64,000 nucleotides of DNA from Castellaniella hirudinis_A (GCF_047468865.1 NZ_JBLGTV010000012.1:43016-107015), one strand, 5' to 3'; positions 8,244 through 16,502 are shown, numbered from the stretch's first letter. A program made the numbers and translations. Notes: a model not told the origin generated them from the letters alone.

Positions 8244-9497
8244 TCAGGCCAGACGCACGGTTCGCCGGGCCAGCAACAGCATCACCCCCAGCAACAGGGT
8301 TTCCACCCCCACCAGGCCGGCGGCCATCCCCACCCCGCCGTAAAAACACGACAGGCCCGTGCCGACGGCCAACCCCAGCATGGAAAACAGCAGCACCACA
8401 TAGCTGGTGGATCGCGCCCGGCCCGCCGGAATCAGCAGCACCATGGCGATGCTTTGATTCAGGATGCGCAACGGCGCCAGGGGCAACAACACCAGATAGA
8501 CCGCCTGCGCGCCTGGATAACCCGCCCCCAGCATGAGATCCAGCGCCCAGGGCCCCAGTTGCCAGGCCAATGCCCCGCCCAGGGTCGCCACCACGGCCAC
8601 CCCCAGCAGCACCAGCAGCGGCAGGCGCAACGCCGCCACCCCGGCCCGCCCCTGCAGGCGGCGCGAAAACACGGGGAAAATCGCGGTCAGAAAAGGCACC
8701 CCCAGGCTGGTCATGCCCTTGATCAGTTTTTCGGCCGGGGCGAATTCGCCCACGGCGCGCTTACCCGCGGCCACGCCCAGCAATACCGGCACGGCGGTAA
8801 TCGCCAGATTGGTGGCACTGCGGTAGACAAAAAAGTGAAAGCCCTGGCGCACCTGCACGCAGGCCCCGGCAAAGTCCCAATGCAAAGGCCCCACCTGACG
8901 GCGGCACCACAGCAGCAACCCCGCCATGCTGAGAATCGGCGGAATGGCCAACAGCGGCAGGGCCAAAAGAAAATCCTGCGGCCCCCGCACCCACAGGGCC
9001 ACCAGCCCCAGCCCCAGCAAGCGCAGGGCCGCATCCAGCAAGGCAGGCAGCGCCATCTGTTCGCGCCCTTGGAAATACCACATGGGGCTGAAGCCGGCCG
9101 CCATGAAATAAGCCAGCACAAAACCCAGCAGCGCCAGATGCCAGGGGTTATCGTCCAGCGCGCCGACCGCCCACACCAGCAGCATCAGCGCCACCATGGG
9201 AATGGCCAGCAGGCCCTTGGCCAGCATCACCTGCGACACCAGGCGGTTCAGCACCGCCGTTTGGCCCCGCGCCAAAGCGGTCTGCTGCGCGGCATTGATG
9301 CCAAAGCCATATTCCACCAGCAAAGACGCCGTAAACGCCAGCGCCTGGCAAAACAGAATCTGGCCATACAGACTCACCCCCAGTGTGCGCGCCAGCAGGG
9401 GAATTTCCAGCAAAGGGGCCAGCAACGTGATGATCTGCACCAGATACAGTGCACCGGCGTTTTTCAGAAAGGAGGCGACCGCGCGGTGGATGGACAA
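8244..9497 (-). CDS. Polysaccharide flippase (Wzx-like, MATE/MOP superfamily)
   Basis: Integral membrane protein of about 417 aa with roughly 12 hydrophobic segments, resembling Wzx O-antigen/exopolysaccharide translocases. Family-like features are the N-terminal NAGALYLVQIITLLAPLLEIP and the central FFVYRSATNLAITAVPVLLG. The reading frame stays open to 9620, but that extension lies over another small gene and lacks family character. The TTG at 9497, two nt after the stop of that small gene, is therefore preferred with moderate certainty. It probably flips the lipid-linked product of the adjacent sugar transferase. No polymerase or other glycosyltransferase is next to it. Confidence 0.72.
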   Translation of the reverse strand: MSIHRAVASFLKNAGALYLVQIITLLAPLLEIPLLARTLGVSLYGQILFCQALAFTASLLVEYGFGINAAQQTALARGQTAVLNRLVSQVMLAKGLLAIPMVALMLLVWAVGALDDNPWHLALLGFVLAYFMAAGFSPMWYFQGREQMALPALLDAALRLLGLGLVALWVRGPQDFLLALPLLAIPPILSMAGLLLWCRRQVGPLHWDFAGACVQVRQGFHFFVYRSATNLAITAVPVLLGVAAGKRAVGEFAPAEKLIKGMTSLGVPFLTAIFPVFSRRLQGRAGVAALRLPLLVLLGVAVVATLGGALAWQLGPWALDLMLGAGYPGAQAVYLVLLPLAPLRILNQSIAMVLLIPAGRARSTSYVVLLFSMLGLAVGTGLSCFYGGVGMAAGLVGVETLLLGVMLLLARRTVRLA

Positions 9498-9499
9498 AA

Positions 9500-9667
9500 T
9501 CAGGCCATCAAGCGCTGCATGGCCAAAAGCACAAACACGAACACGCCCAAGGATAAGCCGGCCACCACGATGGCCAGCAGAAAGGATAAACAGACCCAAA
9601 CAAACAACGGCATCCCGCACAGACGGCCGGACGAGACTTGGGAATCTGTATGATTTGTTGTCAGCAT
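9500..9667 (-). CDS. Small membrane protein upstream of the flippase
   Basis: A 55-codon ORF from an ATG at 9667 that ends two nt before the proposed flippase start. The C-terminal half (PLFVWVCLSFLLAIVV, then AGLSLGVFVFVLLAMQ) is strongly hydrophobic and could form one long or two short membrane helices. GGGTGA upstream may be the ribosome site. I do not recognise a family. Tight spacing to the flippase suggests translational coupling. It could be chance, since the other strand is also open here. Confidence 0.45.
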   Translation of the reverse strand: MLTTNHTDSQVSSGRLCGMPLFVWVCLSFLLAIVVAGLSLGVFVFVLLAMQRLMA

Positions 9668-9858
9668 TTGTATCACCCGTGCTAGGCCGATCTGCGTGAT
9701 TTTAACGGGAAACCGGCGGCCGATCCTCGTTCTTTTCGGGGGCGCGCTGTGAAAACCGCCAAGGGCCGTGCGCGCGGCATCATCCTGTATGAACAACGGC
9801 AGGCAAAGATAGCGGCACTGGGGGAGTTCCCCGTCACTTCAGACGGACAAGGACAAGG

Positions 9859-10764
9859 TCATGGCATGTTTTCCAGAGACCGCAGCAGCCGGGCGCGCCG
9901 CGCCCGAGACTGGCGCGCCGCCTGCAGCAGCCCGCCGCGCGGCCCCAGGCCCACCGACACGAAATGCAGCACCCCGGCAGCCAGAATGATGGACGGCGAA
10001 GCGGCCAGATCCGCGTAATACGACAACAGCAGGCCCGCATAGGAGGCTAATGCTCCCAGGATCGCCGCCAGCACCATCTGCCCGCCCACCGAACGCACCC
10101 AGAACCGGGCGGCGGTGGCGGGCAGCATCATGATGCCGACCACCATCAAAGTCCCCAGCACCTGGAAGCCCGCCACCAGGTTCAGCACCAGCAGCAACAA
10201 AAACCCCATATGCGCCCAGGCCCCCGCGCGGCCTTCGGCGCGCAGGAACATCGGATCCAGACATTCGGTGACCAGCACCCGGAACATGGCCGCCAGCGCC
10301 AGCAGGGTCACGCTGCTGACCAGCGTGACCAGCAACAGCGCGGCGGCACTGAGGCCCAGCACCGTGCCGAACAACACATGCATCAAGTCCAGGTTGGTGC
10401 CCTTGAGCGACACCAGCAACACCCCCAGGCCCAGCGACACCAGGTAAAAAGCGGCAAAGCTGGCATCTTCGCGCAGCGGCGTCAGGCGCGACACCAGACC
10501 GGCCAGCAGCGCCACGACAATCCCGGTCAGCAGCCCGCCCAGGGTCATGGCCGTCATGGACAGGCCGGCGGTCAGAAACCCGACCGCCACGCCGGGCAGG
10601 ATGGCATGCGCCATCGCGTCGCCCATCAGGCTCAGGCGGCGCAGCACCAGAAACACCCCCAGCGGCCCGGCCGCAAAGGCCAAGGCCCAGGCCCCGGCCA
10701 ACGCCCGGCGCATGAAGCTGAAATCAATAAAAGGCTGTACCAGGAAATCCCACGCGGACATCAT
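9859..10764 (-). CDS. znuB: Metal ABC transporter permease (ZnuB-like)
   Basis: Inner-membrane permease of the manganese/zinc/iron ABC family (ABC-3). Of 301 residues, the N-terminal part shows FLVLRRLSLMGDAMAHAILPG, typical of ZnuB/MntB proteins, and eight or nine hydrophobic segments follow, with an Arg-rich tail. ATGATG at its start overlaps the stop of the ATPase gene. Zinc is inferred from the neighbouring Zur-type regulator and Zur box. Mn or Fe cannot be excluded. No periplasmic binding protein gene is nearby, so znuA must be elsewhere. Confidence 0.83.
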   Translation of the reverse strand: MMSAWDFLVQPFIDFSFMRRALAGAWALAFAAGPLGVFLVLRRLSLMGDAMAHAILPGVAVGFLTAGLSMTAMTLGGLLTGIVVALLAGLVSRLTPLREDASFAAFYLVSLGLGVLLVSLKGTNLDLMHVLFGTVLGLSAAALLLVTLVSSVTLLALAAMFRVLVTECLDPMFLRAEGRAGAWAHMGFLLLLVLNLVAGFQVLGTLMVVGIMMLPATAARFWVRSVGGQMVLAAILGALASYAGLLLSYYADLAASPSIILAAGVLHFVSVGLGPRGGLLQAARQSRARRARLLRSLENMP

Positions 10765-11528
10765 GCCAGCCCCCCGGCGCACAGGTGTCGCGCCAAGTGC
10801 AGGTTGGCCGGACTCAGCACCCGGCCGGTCGGCCCCCAATCGACCACCTGTCCGCCCAGCAGCAGGGTGTCGGGGAAATGCTGATGCACCATGTCCAGGT
10901 CGTGCAAAACGGCCACGATGGTGCGGCCCTGCCCATGCCACTTGTGCAACAGGGCCAGCAGGTCTTCGGTGGTGGCGCGATCCACGGCGGCAAACGGTTC
11001 GTCCAGCAGGATGATCTGCGCATCGCGCAACATCAGGCGGGCAAACAAAGCCCGCTGCAACTGGCCGCCCGACAGGGTATCCACGGGCTGGCGGCCGAAG
11101 CCGCCCAGGCCCACGGCGTCCAGCGCCGCCTCGACGGCATCACGATCCGCCGCCCCCATGCCGCGCCAGGCCCCCAGACGATGCCAGGCCCCCAGCGCCA
11201 CCAGGTCGAAGGTGCTGATGGGAAAACTGAGGTCGAGTTCGGCCGACTGCGGCAGGCAGGCCAGGTGGCGGGCCAGATCCGGGCGAATGCGCACCTGCCC
11301 GCGCAGGGCGTTGAGCCGGCCATCCAGCGCCTTCAGCAAAGTGGACTTGCCCGCGCCATTGGGCCCCACCAGCGCGGTCAGCGCGCCCTGGGCGAACGCG
11401 CCGCTGACATCCCGCAAGGCAATGCGGTCGTGCCAGCCCAGCCAGACTTGGCGCAGCGCGATGGCGGGCGCCGCCGCGACATGCGGCGCACCCTCTGGCT
11501 CCGCCGGCGCGGCGGCCCCTACCACCAT
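10761..11528 (-). CDS. znuC: Metal ABC transporter ATP-binding protein (ZnuC-like)
   Basis: ATPase subunit energising the adjacent permease. Walker A is GPNGAGKSTLLK, the Q loop lies near ACLPQSAEL, the signature is DTLSGGQLQRALFARLML, Walker B is QIILLDEPFAAVD, and the switch His is in VAVLHDLDMV. A Met at 11528 is preferred because it overlaps the stop of a small upstream ORF. The frame is open nine more codons to 11555. The gene is transcribed away from zur, with the Zur box between them, so zinc-responsive repression is likely. Confidence 0.86.
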   Translation of the reverse strand: MVVGAAAPAEPEGAPHVAAAPAIALRQVWLGWHDRIALRDVSGAFAQGALTALVGPNGAGKSTLLKALDGRLNALRGQVRIRPDLARHLACLPQSAELDLSFPISTFDLVALGAWHRLGAWRGMGAADRDAVEAALDAVGLGGFGRQPVDTLSGGQLQRALFARLMLRDAQIILLDEPFAAVDRATTEDLLALLHKWHGQGRTIVAVLHDLDMVHQHFPDTLLLGGQVVDWGPTGRVLSPANLHLARHLCAGGLA

Positions 11529-11656
11529 TGCAAGGCCCACCCGGTGAGCCCCCACAACACGGCCACCGCCAAGGCGGCGCGCCGCATGCGCTGGGCCGCC
11601 GACAACAGCAGGGATGAGCCCCGGTAACGATCGGGGCGGGAAGAAAAAGGCGGCAT
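11519..11656 (-). CDS. Possible small ORF leading the znuCB operon
   Basis: A 45-codon ORF beginning 27 nt inside the Zur box on the znuC side and ending in TAG within the start region of znuC. Its C-terminal half is hydrophobic (AALAVAVLWGLTGWALQWW), giving one potential membrane helix. No family is recognised and no clear ribosome site is seen. It may be a real small protein, a translated leader for znuC, or chance. Confidence 0.28.
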   Translation of the reverse strand: MPPFSSRPDRYRGSSLLLSAAQRMRRAALAVAVLWGLTGWALQWW

Positions 11657-11682
11657 GGCGGGCAGAATCGAAAAAATGAATC

Positions 11683-11695
11683 GTTATGATATAAC
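11683..11695. promoter_or_regulatory. Zur box between znuCB and zur
   Basis: GTTAT-GAT-ATAAC, a perfect 5-3-5 inverted repeat matching the core of proteobacterial Zur boxes. It lies 10 nt before the zur start and upstream of divergent znuC, a position suited to zinc-dependent repression of both. Confidence 0.75.
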
Positions 11696-11704
11696 ATAAC
11701 CATC

Positions 11705-12184
11705 ATGAGTACCCATCATCATTCCGCCTCGGCAGTTGCCCGGCAGTTGCAGACCGCCCAATCGCTGTGCGAACAGCGCGGCTCACGTTTGACCCCGCTG
11801 CGGCGGCTGGTACTGGAAACCCTGCTGCGCCACCCTGGCAGCATGAAAGCCTACGAGCTGCTGGACGCGCTGCGGGCCGCCCAGCCCGGCGCCGCGCCGC
11901 CCACGGTCTACCGGGCGCTGGATTTCCTGACCGAGCAGGGTTTGATCCACCGCCTGGACGCCATCAGCGCCTGGAGCGCCTGCAGCGATGCGGGGGGCGA
12001 CCCCCACGACCTGCTGGTCGTCTGCACCCGCTGCGGCAGCGTGGCCGAACTCAGCGACCCGGCGCTGGGCCAGCGCCTGGCCGATTGCGTGGCCCGGGCG
12101 GGCTTTACCCTGGCGGGCCACGAAACCGAACTGCGCGCCATCTGCACCCAATGCCGGCAACCCGCCCCTGAACAGTCCGCGTAA
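11705..12184 (+). CDS. zur: Fur-family zinc uptake regulator Zur
   Basis: A 159-residue Fur-family repressor that senses zinc. The winged-helix DNA-binding domain (RLTPLRRLVLETLLRHPG, then PPTVYRALDFLTEQGLIHR) precedes a dimerisation domain with two CxxC pairs (VCTRCGSV and ICTQCRQP), the structural zinc site of Zur and Fur. Divergence from znuCB and a Zur-type inverted repeat right before the ATG support Zur over Fur. The N-terminus is His-rich. Confidence 0.87.
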   Translation: MSTHHHSASAVARQLQTAQSLCEQRGSRLTPLRRLVLETLLRHPGSMKAYELLDALRAAQPGAAPPTVYRALDFLTEQGLIHRLDAISAWSACSDAGGDPHDLLVVCTRCGSVAELSDPALGQRLADCVARAGFTLAGHETELRAICTQCRQPAPEQSA

Positions 12185-12223
12185 ACCCCCGCGCAGGGGC
12201 GGATCGGCCCGACGGACAGGCGA

Positions 12224-12649
12224 TCAGCCCGCGACCCCGACGATCACGCTGGACGCCTTGAAAATCGCCTTGACCGAAGTGCCGACGGCCAGGCCCAGGT
12301 TCTGGGCGCTTTCATTGGTGATGATGGCCGCCAGGGTCAGGCCGTCGGAATCGAGCACGACCTCGGTGTTGACCGCGCCGGTTTCCAGGCGCGTGATGCG
12401 GCCGCTCAGGCAGTTGCGCGCCGAAAACCGCGTGGGGCCGTCCTCGGCCACCAGGATGACGGAAGAAGATTTCACCAGAGCGAACACCTCGCCGCCGGTT
12501 TTGAGCGCCAAGGTCTGGGCACTGCCGCATGTGATGATCGCATGCAGTTGCTGCCCGCCGGCCAGCTGGATGCTGACCGCATCATTGACCACCCCTCGCT
12601 GCAGATCGGTGACGACGCCGGAAAAAAAATTGCGGGCACTTGTTTTCAT
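12224..12649 (-). CDS. Di-Mop (tandem TOBE) molybdate-binding protein
   Basis: Small cytoplasmic protein of 141 aa made of two tandem TOBE/Mop domains (about residues 3-70 and 73-140). Each has the pattern SARN..SG.V..L..GAVN and a repeat of IIT..SAQ.L.L..G..V.A..K.SSVI. ModG-like proteins with this architecture store or buffer molybdate or tungstate. It overlaps the stop of the degraded ORF upstream as ATGA and is the only clearly intact gene of the presumed metal locus at 12.2-14.4 kb. Confidence 0.85.
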   Translation of the reverse strand: MKTSARNFFSGVVTDLQRGVVNDAVSIQLAGGQQLHAIITCGSAQTLALKTGGEVFALVKSSSVILVAEDGPTRFSARNCLSGRITRLETGAVNTEVVLDSDGLTLAAIITNESAQNLGLAVGTSVKAIFKASSVIVGVAG

Positions 12650-13073
12650 GATATGGGTTTTTCCCAGTAGATATAGGCCCAGCGCATCGCGGCGCCGCCG
12701 GATGCGGCCTGGGCCGGGTTGACATCATACCAAGCGCGCAGGCGATCCAGCTCGTCAACGGCCAGGTCTGGATACGTCCATGACACCCGGGCGGCAAACA
12801 CCTCGAAGGACGCCGCGCCGGCTATGTCGGCCACGTTGGACGCCCGCGACGCCACGGCAATATCGCAGACGGGGACTTGCGCCCAGTCGTCCTCCCAGGC
12901 CAGGTGCAGGGTTGGCGGCCGAATCGGATCCGCGCATCCCAGTCGCTGGCCTGTTTGGGCGACTGCCCGGCACGGGCCATGTGGTTGCGGTACAAGCTGG
13001 CGAAATCCAGATCCTCGATGGTCGGCGGCAACGCCTCGGCGGGGCCTGTCACAATCCACATCGACCAACGCAT
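12646..13073 (-). pseudogene. Broken SAM-methyltransferase-like gene
   Basis: Two pieces in different frames look like parts of one gene. One (about 12980-13073) reads LYRNHMARAGQSPKQASDWD, like the N-terminus of class I SAM methyltransferases found beside metal uptake loci. The other (about 12780-12930) reads WEDDWAQVPVCDIAVASRAS, like a later segment of the same family. The SAM-binding core between them seems missing and a frame change is needed. The rest of the downstream frame, ending YIYWEKPIS, is unrecognised. Assignment is from memory of family patterns and is tentative. Confidence 0.42.
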
Positions 13074-13657
13074 AAGGCACGCCGGTCTGCCGCCGCGCCC
13101 CGCCAGACGCCCCAGGAGCGGCAGCGTCCGCACCTGGGGGACGAGCCAGTCCAGCGCCCGGCCCAGGCGCGCAAGCCCGGTTCGCTGGCGGGCAATTCTT
13201 CGCCCAATCCACCGGTAAAGCGGCGCCAATCGGCGAGGAATTCCCCCGCCACGATGGTCAGCACGGGAATGTCCGCCTCGATCAGGCCCAGGATTTCCTG
13301 CACGAAGCCGCCGCCGGATGCCTCCTGGCGGCCAAAGCGGTTGACCACGGCCAACGCCGGGCGGGCCTGAATCGCCGCGCGCAGAACCCCGCTGGCCGCG
13401 GCCAGGCGCGTGATGTCCAGACAGCACGCCTGCGAACCCGCCCCCAAGTCCTGGAAAATCAAGAAGCGCTCGCCGGTGTGGACGTCCTGCAGACAGCGGC
13501 GCACCCGGCCATGGCCGGCTCCGTGCTTCACCATGGCCAGCCCCCGTACGTCCAGGCCCTGGCGGCGCAGATCCGCCACCAAGCCTTGCAGGAGTTGGTC
13601 GGCCTCATCCTCGTGATCGTGCACGATCGCGGCAATCGGTAGTGTGATGGAATCCAT
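13049..13657 (-). CDS. DUF2478 family protein, probably with an extended C-terminus
   Basis: The first 165 or so residues fit DUF2478, a family often found beside molybdenum transport genes. They include IAAIVHDHEDEADQLLQGLV, DVHTGERFLIFQDLG, ALAVVNRFGRQEASGGG and VLTIVAGEFLADWRRF. The expected end is near GLRAWAGRW. Here the frame reads on about 35 residues through Arg/Cys-rich sequence that overlaps the methyltransferase fragment in another frame, suggesting loss of the original stop. Function is unknown. Start Met at 13657 was chosen where family-like sequence begins. Confidence 0.6.
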   Translation of the reverse strand: MDSITLPIAAIVHDHEDEADQLLQGLVADLRRQGLDVRGLAMVKHGAGHGRVRRCLQDVHTGERFLIFQDLGAGSQACCLDITRLAAASGVLRAAIQARPALAVVNRFGRQEASGGGFVQEILGLIEADIPVLTIVAGEFLADWRRFTGGLGEELPASEPGLRAWAGRWTGSSPRCGRCRSWGVWRGAAADRRALCVGRCGL

Positions 13658-13676
13658 GACAGTGTCTCCAAGCGGG

Positions 13677-14412
13677 TCAGAAGCGGTAGATACCATTCAC
13701 GAACCAGGTTCGGCCGGGCATGGGATAACCATCCGAAAGCTCATAATACTTGTCCAGGGCGTTGCGCACACCAGCGCTCACGCTCACGTCCTTGCGCGGT
13801 TCGTAGGTCGCCTTCAGGCCCAGAATCGCGTAGCCCGCCAGATCCATATGGGTCTTGTCGTAGGCGACCGTCCGGCCGGATTCCGCCTCGACCGTCGCTT
13901 GAGCGCTCCAGCGGGCGGCGGGCTTCCAGTCCAGGTGGGCAAAGACCCGGTGGCGCGGCACATCGGTCAACGGGACATTGGGATCGCTCAGGTTGTCGCG
14001 CTGCATCCAGGTATAGGCCACGCCGGCCGCCCAGCGCTCGCCGAAGGCTTGCGTGAAATCCAGTTCGACACCTCGGATGCGCGCGGCCGATATTGTTCGC
14101 ATGGCTGCACAGCCCCGGCACGCCCTTGTTGTCGACGCAAGGCCCGGGGATCAGCTCGTTCTGGATGGGATCTTTGACATCGCTGTAGAACAAGGCGATT
14201 TCGGCCTGCGCCCGGGGCCAGGGCGTCCCGCGCCAACCCAGTTCCACATGGCGGGCGACCTCGGGGCGCAAATCCGGGTTGGGCAGCGCCGTCCCCATGC
14301 CGGCGGAATAGCGGTTCTTGATCGTCGGAAAGCGCGTCTTGTGGGCGACACTGCCATAAACTTCACTGACATCGGACCAGTCATAGACCAATTCGGCCAG
14401 CCCAACGGGCGC
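13677..14412 (-). pseudogene. TonB-dependent receptor remnant, truncated and frameshifted
   Basis: Only the C-terminal third of an outer-membrane TonB-dependent receptor remains: barrel strands from VYGSVAHKTRFPTIKNRYS through RHVELGWRG to the terminal GRTWFVNGIYRF with the usual final Phe. The N-terminal plug and most of the barrel are absent. The frame also breaks at about 14079-14087 in a CG-rich run, between HANNIGRA and RIRGVELDFTQAF, where one extra base is needed to restore continuity. The truncation end abuts the 34-bp repeat pair. It was probably a receptor for a metal chelate, given its neighbours. The ligand is unknown. Confidence 0.75.
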
Positions 14413-14439
14413 TAGTCCCGGGCAGCATAAAGCAGGCCC

Positions 14440-14531
14440 TGTTTGCCCTAAGCCACAGCCTATGATGTAATCGCAGGCTGGCATCATGGCCCGAAATTGT
14501 TTGCCCTAGCGCGCGGCCTATGATGTAATCG
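14440..14531. repeat. Pair of 34-bp direct repeats
   Basis: Copies at 14440-14473 and 14498-14531, starts 58 bp apart. Each has TGTTTGCCCTA, seven variable bases, then GCCTATGATGTAATCG; 27 of 34 positions match. They lie between the truncated receptor and the COG0523 GTPase gene. The conserved CCTATGATGTAAT matches the Zur box nearby at 9 of 13 positions but is not a good palindrome. They may be regulatory sites or the scar of the event that truncated the receptor. Confidence 0.7.
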
Positions 14532-14612
14532 AACGCTTGTCGCACGGCCCCCTGGCAAGGCCCAAAACCCCTAAGCCTTTTGGCAGCTCGTCGCATCGCA
14601 CAGAGAAAACCC

Positions 14613-15728
14613 ATGAACGCCGCAACCCCCGACAAATCCACTGACGCCATGATCCCCGTCACCGTCCTGACCGGGTTCCTGGGGGCGGGCAAGACCACCT
14701 TGCTGCGCCGCATCCTGACCGAATTCCACGGCCAGCGCATCGCGGTCATCGAGAATGAATTCGGCGAAGAAAACATCGACAACGATGTGCTGGTGCAAGA
14801 CCGTGACGAACAGATCATCGAACTCTCCAACGGCTGCGTCTGCTGCACGGTGCGCGGCGACCTGATCCGCACGCTCAACGACCTGGCCGACCGCCGCCGG
14901 AGCGGCGCCATCCAGTTCGACCGGGTCATCATCGAGACCACCGGCATGGCCAACCCCGGCCCCGTGTGCCAGACCTTCTTCATGGACGACGACATCGCCG
15001 AAACCTACCGGCTGGATGCCGTCATCACCGTGGTGGACGCCAAGCACGGCATGGCCACGCTGGATCGCCAGGAAGAAGCCCAGCGCCAGGTCGGTTTCGC
15101 CGACCGCATCCTGATCTCCAAGAAAGACCTGGTCAACGAGGCCGACTACGACGCCCTGCGCGCCCGCCTGGTGCGCATCAATCCGCGCGCGTCCATCACC
15201 CCGGCGCACTTCGGCGAGACCGATCTGAATACCTTGCTGGATGTCAGCGGCTTCGACCTGGACGCCATCCTGGACATCGACCCGGAATTCCTGGCCGAAG
15301 AAGACGCCCACGGCCACGCGCACCACGACCATCATGATCATGGCCACCACGACCATGACCACGACGACGAGGACGGCTACCACGAATGCGGCCCCAGCTG
15401 CGGTCACGACCATCATCACGCCCACCACAGCGACGAGATCGGCGCCTTCGTGTTCCGCTCCAACAAGGCATTCGACCCCGAACGCCTGGAAGACTTCCTG
15501 GGCGGCATCGTCCAGGTCTACGGGCCCGACCTGCTGCGCTACAAGGGCATTCTCTACATCAAGGGCATCAACCGCCGCATGATCTTCCAGGGCGTGCACA
15601 TGATGATGGGGGCCGAACCCGGCAGCCCCTGGAAAGCCAGTGAAAAGCCGAATACCCGCCTGGTGTTCATTGGCCGTAAACTGCCTCAAGACATCTTTAC
15701 CCAGGGGCTTGAACAATGCCTGGCCTGA
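14613..15728 (+). CDS. COG0523 G3E GTPase with a His-rich metal-binding segment
   Basis: CobW/YjiA-type GTPase thought to deliver or insert metals, mostly zinc. Residues 10-30 carry Walker A (TGFLGAGKTTLL), then the CxCC motif (NGCVCCTVRGDL), a Walker B region (DRVIIETTGMANP) and the SKKDLV base-recognition motif. About residues 225-270 are very rich in His/Asp (HGHAHHDHHDHGHHDHDHDD and more), with nearby ECGPSCGH. The C-terminal CobW_C domain follows. Met at 14613 is used, since the 11 codons before it look unrelated. Proximity to zur and to dksA suggests zinc-starvation physiology. Confidence 0.85.
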   Translation: MNAATPDKSTDAMIPVTVLTGFLGAGKTTLLRRILTEFHGQRIAVIENEFGEENIDNDVLVQDRDEQIIELSNGCVCCTVRGDLIRTLNDLADRRRSGAIQFDRVIIETTGMANPGPVCQTFFMDDDIAETYRLDAVITVVDAKHGMATLDRQEEAQRQVGFADRILISKKDLVNEADYDALRARLVRINPRASITPAHFGETDLNTLLDVSGFDLDAILDIDPEFLAEEDAHGHAHHDHHDHGHHDHDHDDEDGYHECGPSCGHDHHHAHHSDEIGAFVFRSNKAFDPERLEDFLGGIVQVYGPDLLRYKGILYIKGINRRMIFQGVHMMMGAEPGSPWKASEKPNTRLVFIGRKLPQDIFTQGLEQCLA

Positions 15729-15806
15729 CCGCCCCCCCGCCCCGCGCTGCCCCGCTGTATCCACGGGATGCGGACGACCGGCCTCGGCACATAAAAAGGA
15801 CACCAC

Positions 15807-16247
15807 ATGGCTAACAAATCCAGCACCAAACCATCGGCCAAGATACTGACCGAAAAGGAACTGTTGGCGATGCCCGAACAGGACTACATGAACGACGCCC
15901 AGCTGGCTTTCTTCCGCGAACGCCTGCACCAGCTCGAACACGAAATCCTGACCAACGCAGGCGCCACCACCGAAAACCTGCGCGAAACCCAATACGTGCC
16001 CGACCCGGCAGACCGCGCCACCATCGAGGAAGAACACGCGCTGGAACTCCGCACCCGCGACCGCGAGCGCAAGCTGCTCAAAAAAGTCCAGCAGTCCATC
16101 GCCCGCATCGACTCCGGCGAATACGGCTGGTGCGAAGAAACCGGCGAAGCCATCGGCATCCCGCGCCTGCTCGCCCGGCCCACCGCCACCTTGTCCCTGG
16201 AAGCCCAGGAACGCCGCGAAATGCGCCAGAAGCTGTACGGGGATTAA
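15807..16247 (+). CDS. dksA: DksA-type RNA polymerase-binding transcription factor
   Basis: RNA polymerase secondary-channel factor that cooperates with ppGpp. At 146 aa it has the coiled-coil tip region (PDPADRATIEEEHALELRTR) and a DksA/TraR C-terminal domain. Of the four zinc-finger cysteines only the first remains (GWCEETGEAIGIPRLLARP), the others being Thr, Ser and Ala, so it should not bind structural zinc in the usual way. I believe this is common among betaproteobacterial DksA proteins. Lying 78 nt after a zinc-related GTPase, it may work when zinc is scarce. Confidence 0.9.
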   Translation: MANKSSTKPSAKILTEKELLAMPEQDYMNDAQLAFFRERLHQLEHEILTNAGATTENLRETQYVPDPADRATIEEEHALELRTRDRERKLLKKVQQSIARIDSGEYGWCEETGEAIGIPRLLARPTATLSLEAQERREMRQKLYGD

Positions 16248-16261
16248 CCAAGCGCTCCCCG

Positions 16262-16358
16262 GTGTCTGGCACGGACGGCCCCGTGCCAGACACGCACAAA
16301 AAGACCCTCACGCGGCACGGGCTGCGCCCGCTTGCTGCCCCCCGAGGGGGCCGTTTTT
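16262..16358. terminator. Hairpins downstream of dksA
   Basis: A perfect 13-bp stem, GTGTCTGGCACGG (16262-16274) with its complement (16281-16293), starts 15 nt after the dksA stop but has no T run. A second hairpin, GCCCCC with GGGGGC (16337-16351), is followed by CGTTTTT and looks like a true terminator. The GC-rich stretch after it up to 16500 resembles dispersed intergenic elements and holds no gene I can support. Confidence 0.6.
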
Positions 16359-16502
16359 GCCTTGGGGCGGCCCGGCGGCAAAAAAGACCCCCACGCCGCG
16401 CGAGCGATGCCCTCGCCCTGCCCTGCGGCGACCGGCAGGCCCTGAACAAACGCACATCGCGGAACGGCACCAATCCGTTGCATGTAACGAACGGGCCAAG
16501 TA

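Noticed and set aside
14498..14531. CRISPR-like or tRNA-like reading of the 34-bp repeats
   Set aside because: Only two copies, a 24-bp gap, no cas genes and no cloverleaf.
14571..16037. 488-codon minus-strand frame opposite the GTPase and dksA
   Set aside because: Its Val/Met-rich middle is the reverse reading of the His-rich segment. No family match.
16300..16500. Possible short gene in the GC-rich stretch after dksA
   Set aside because: Open frames on both strands are Arg/Pro/Ala-rich and overlap hairpins. It looks like a dispersed intergenic element.
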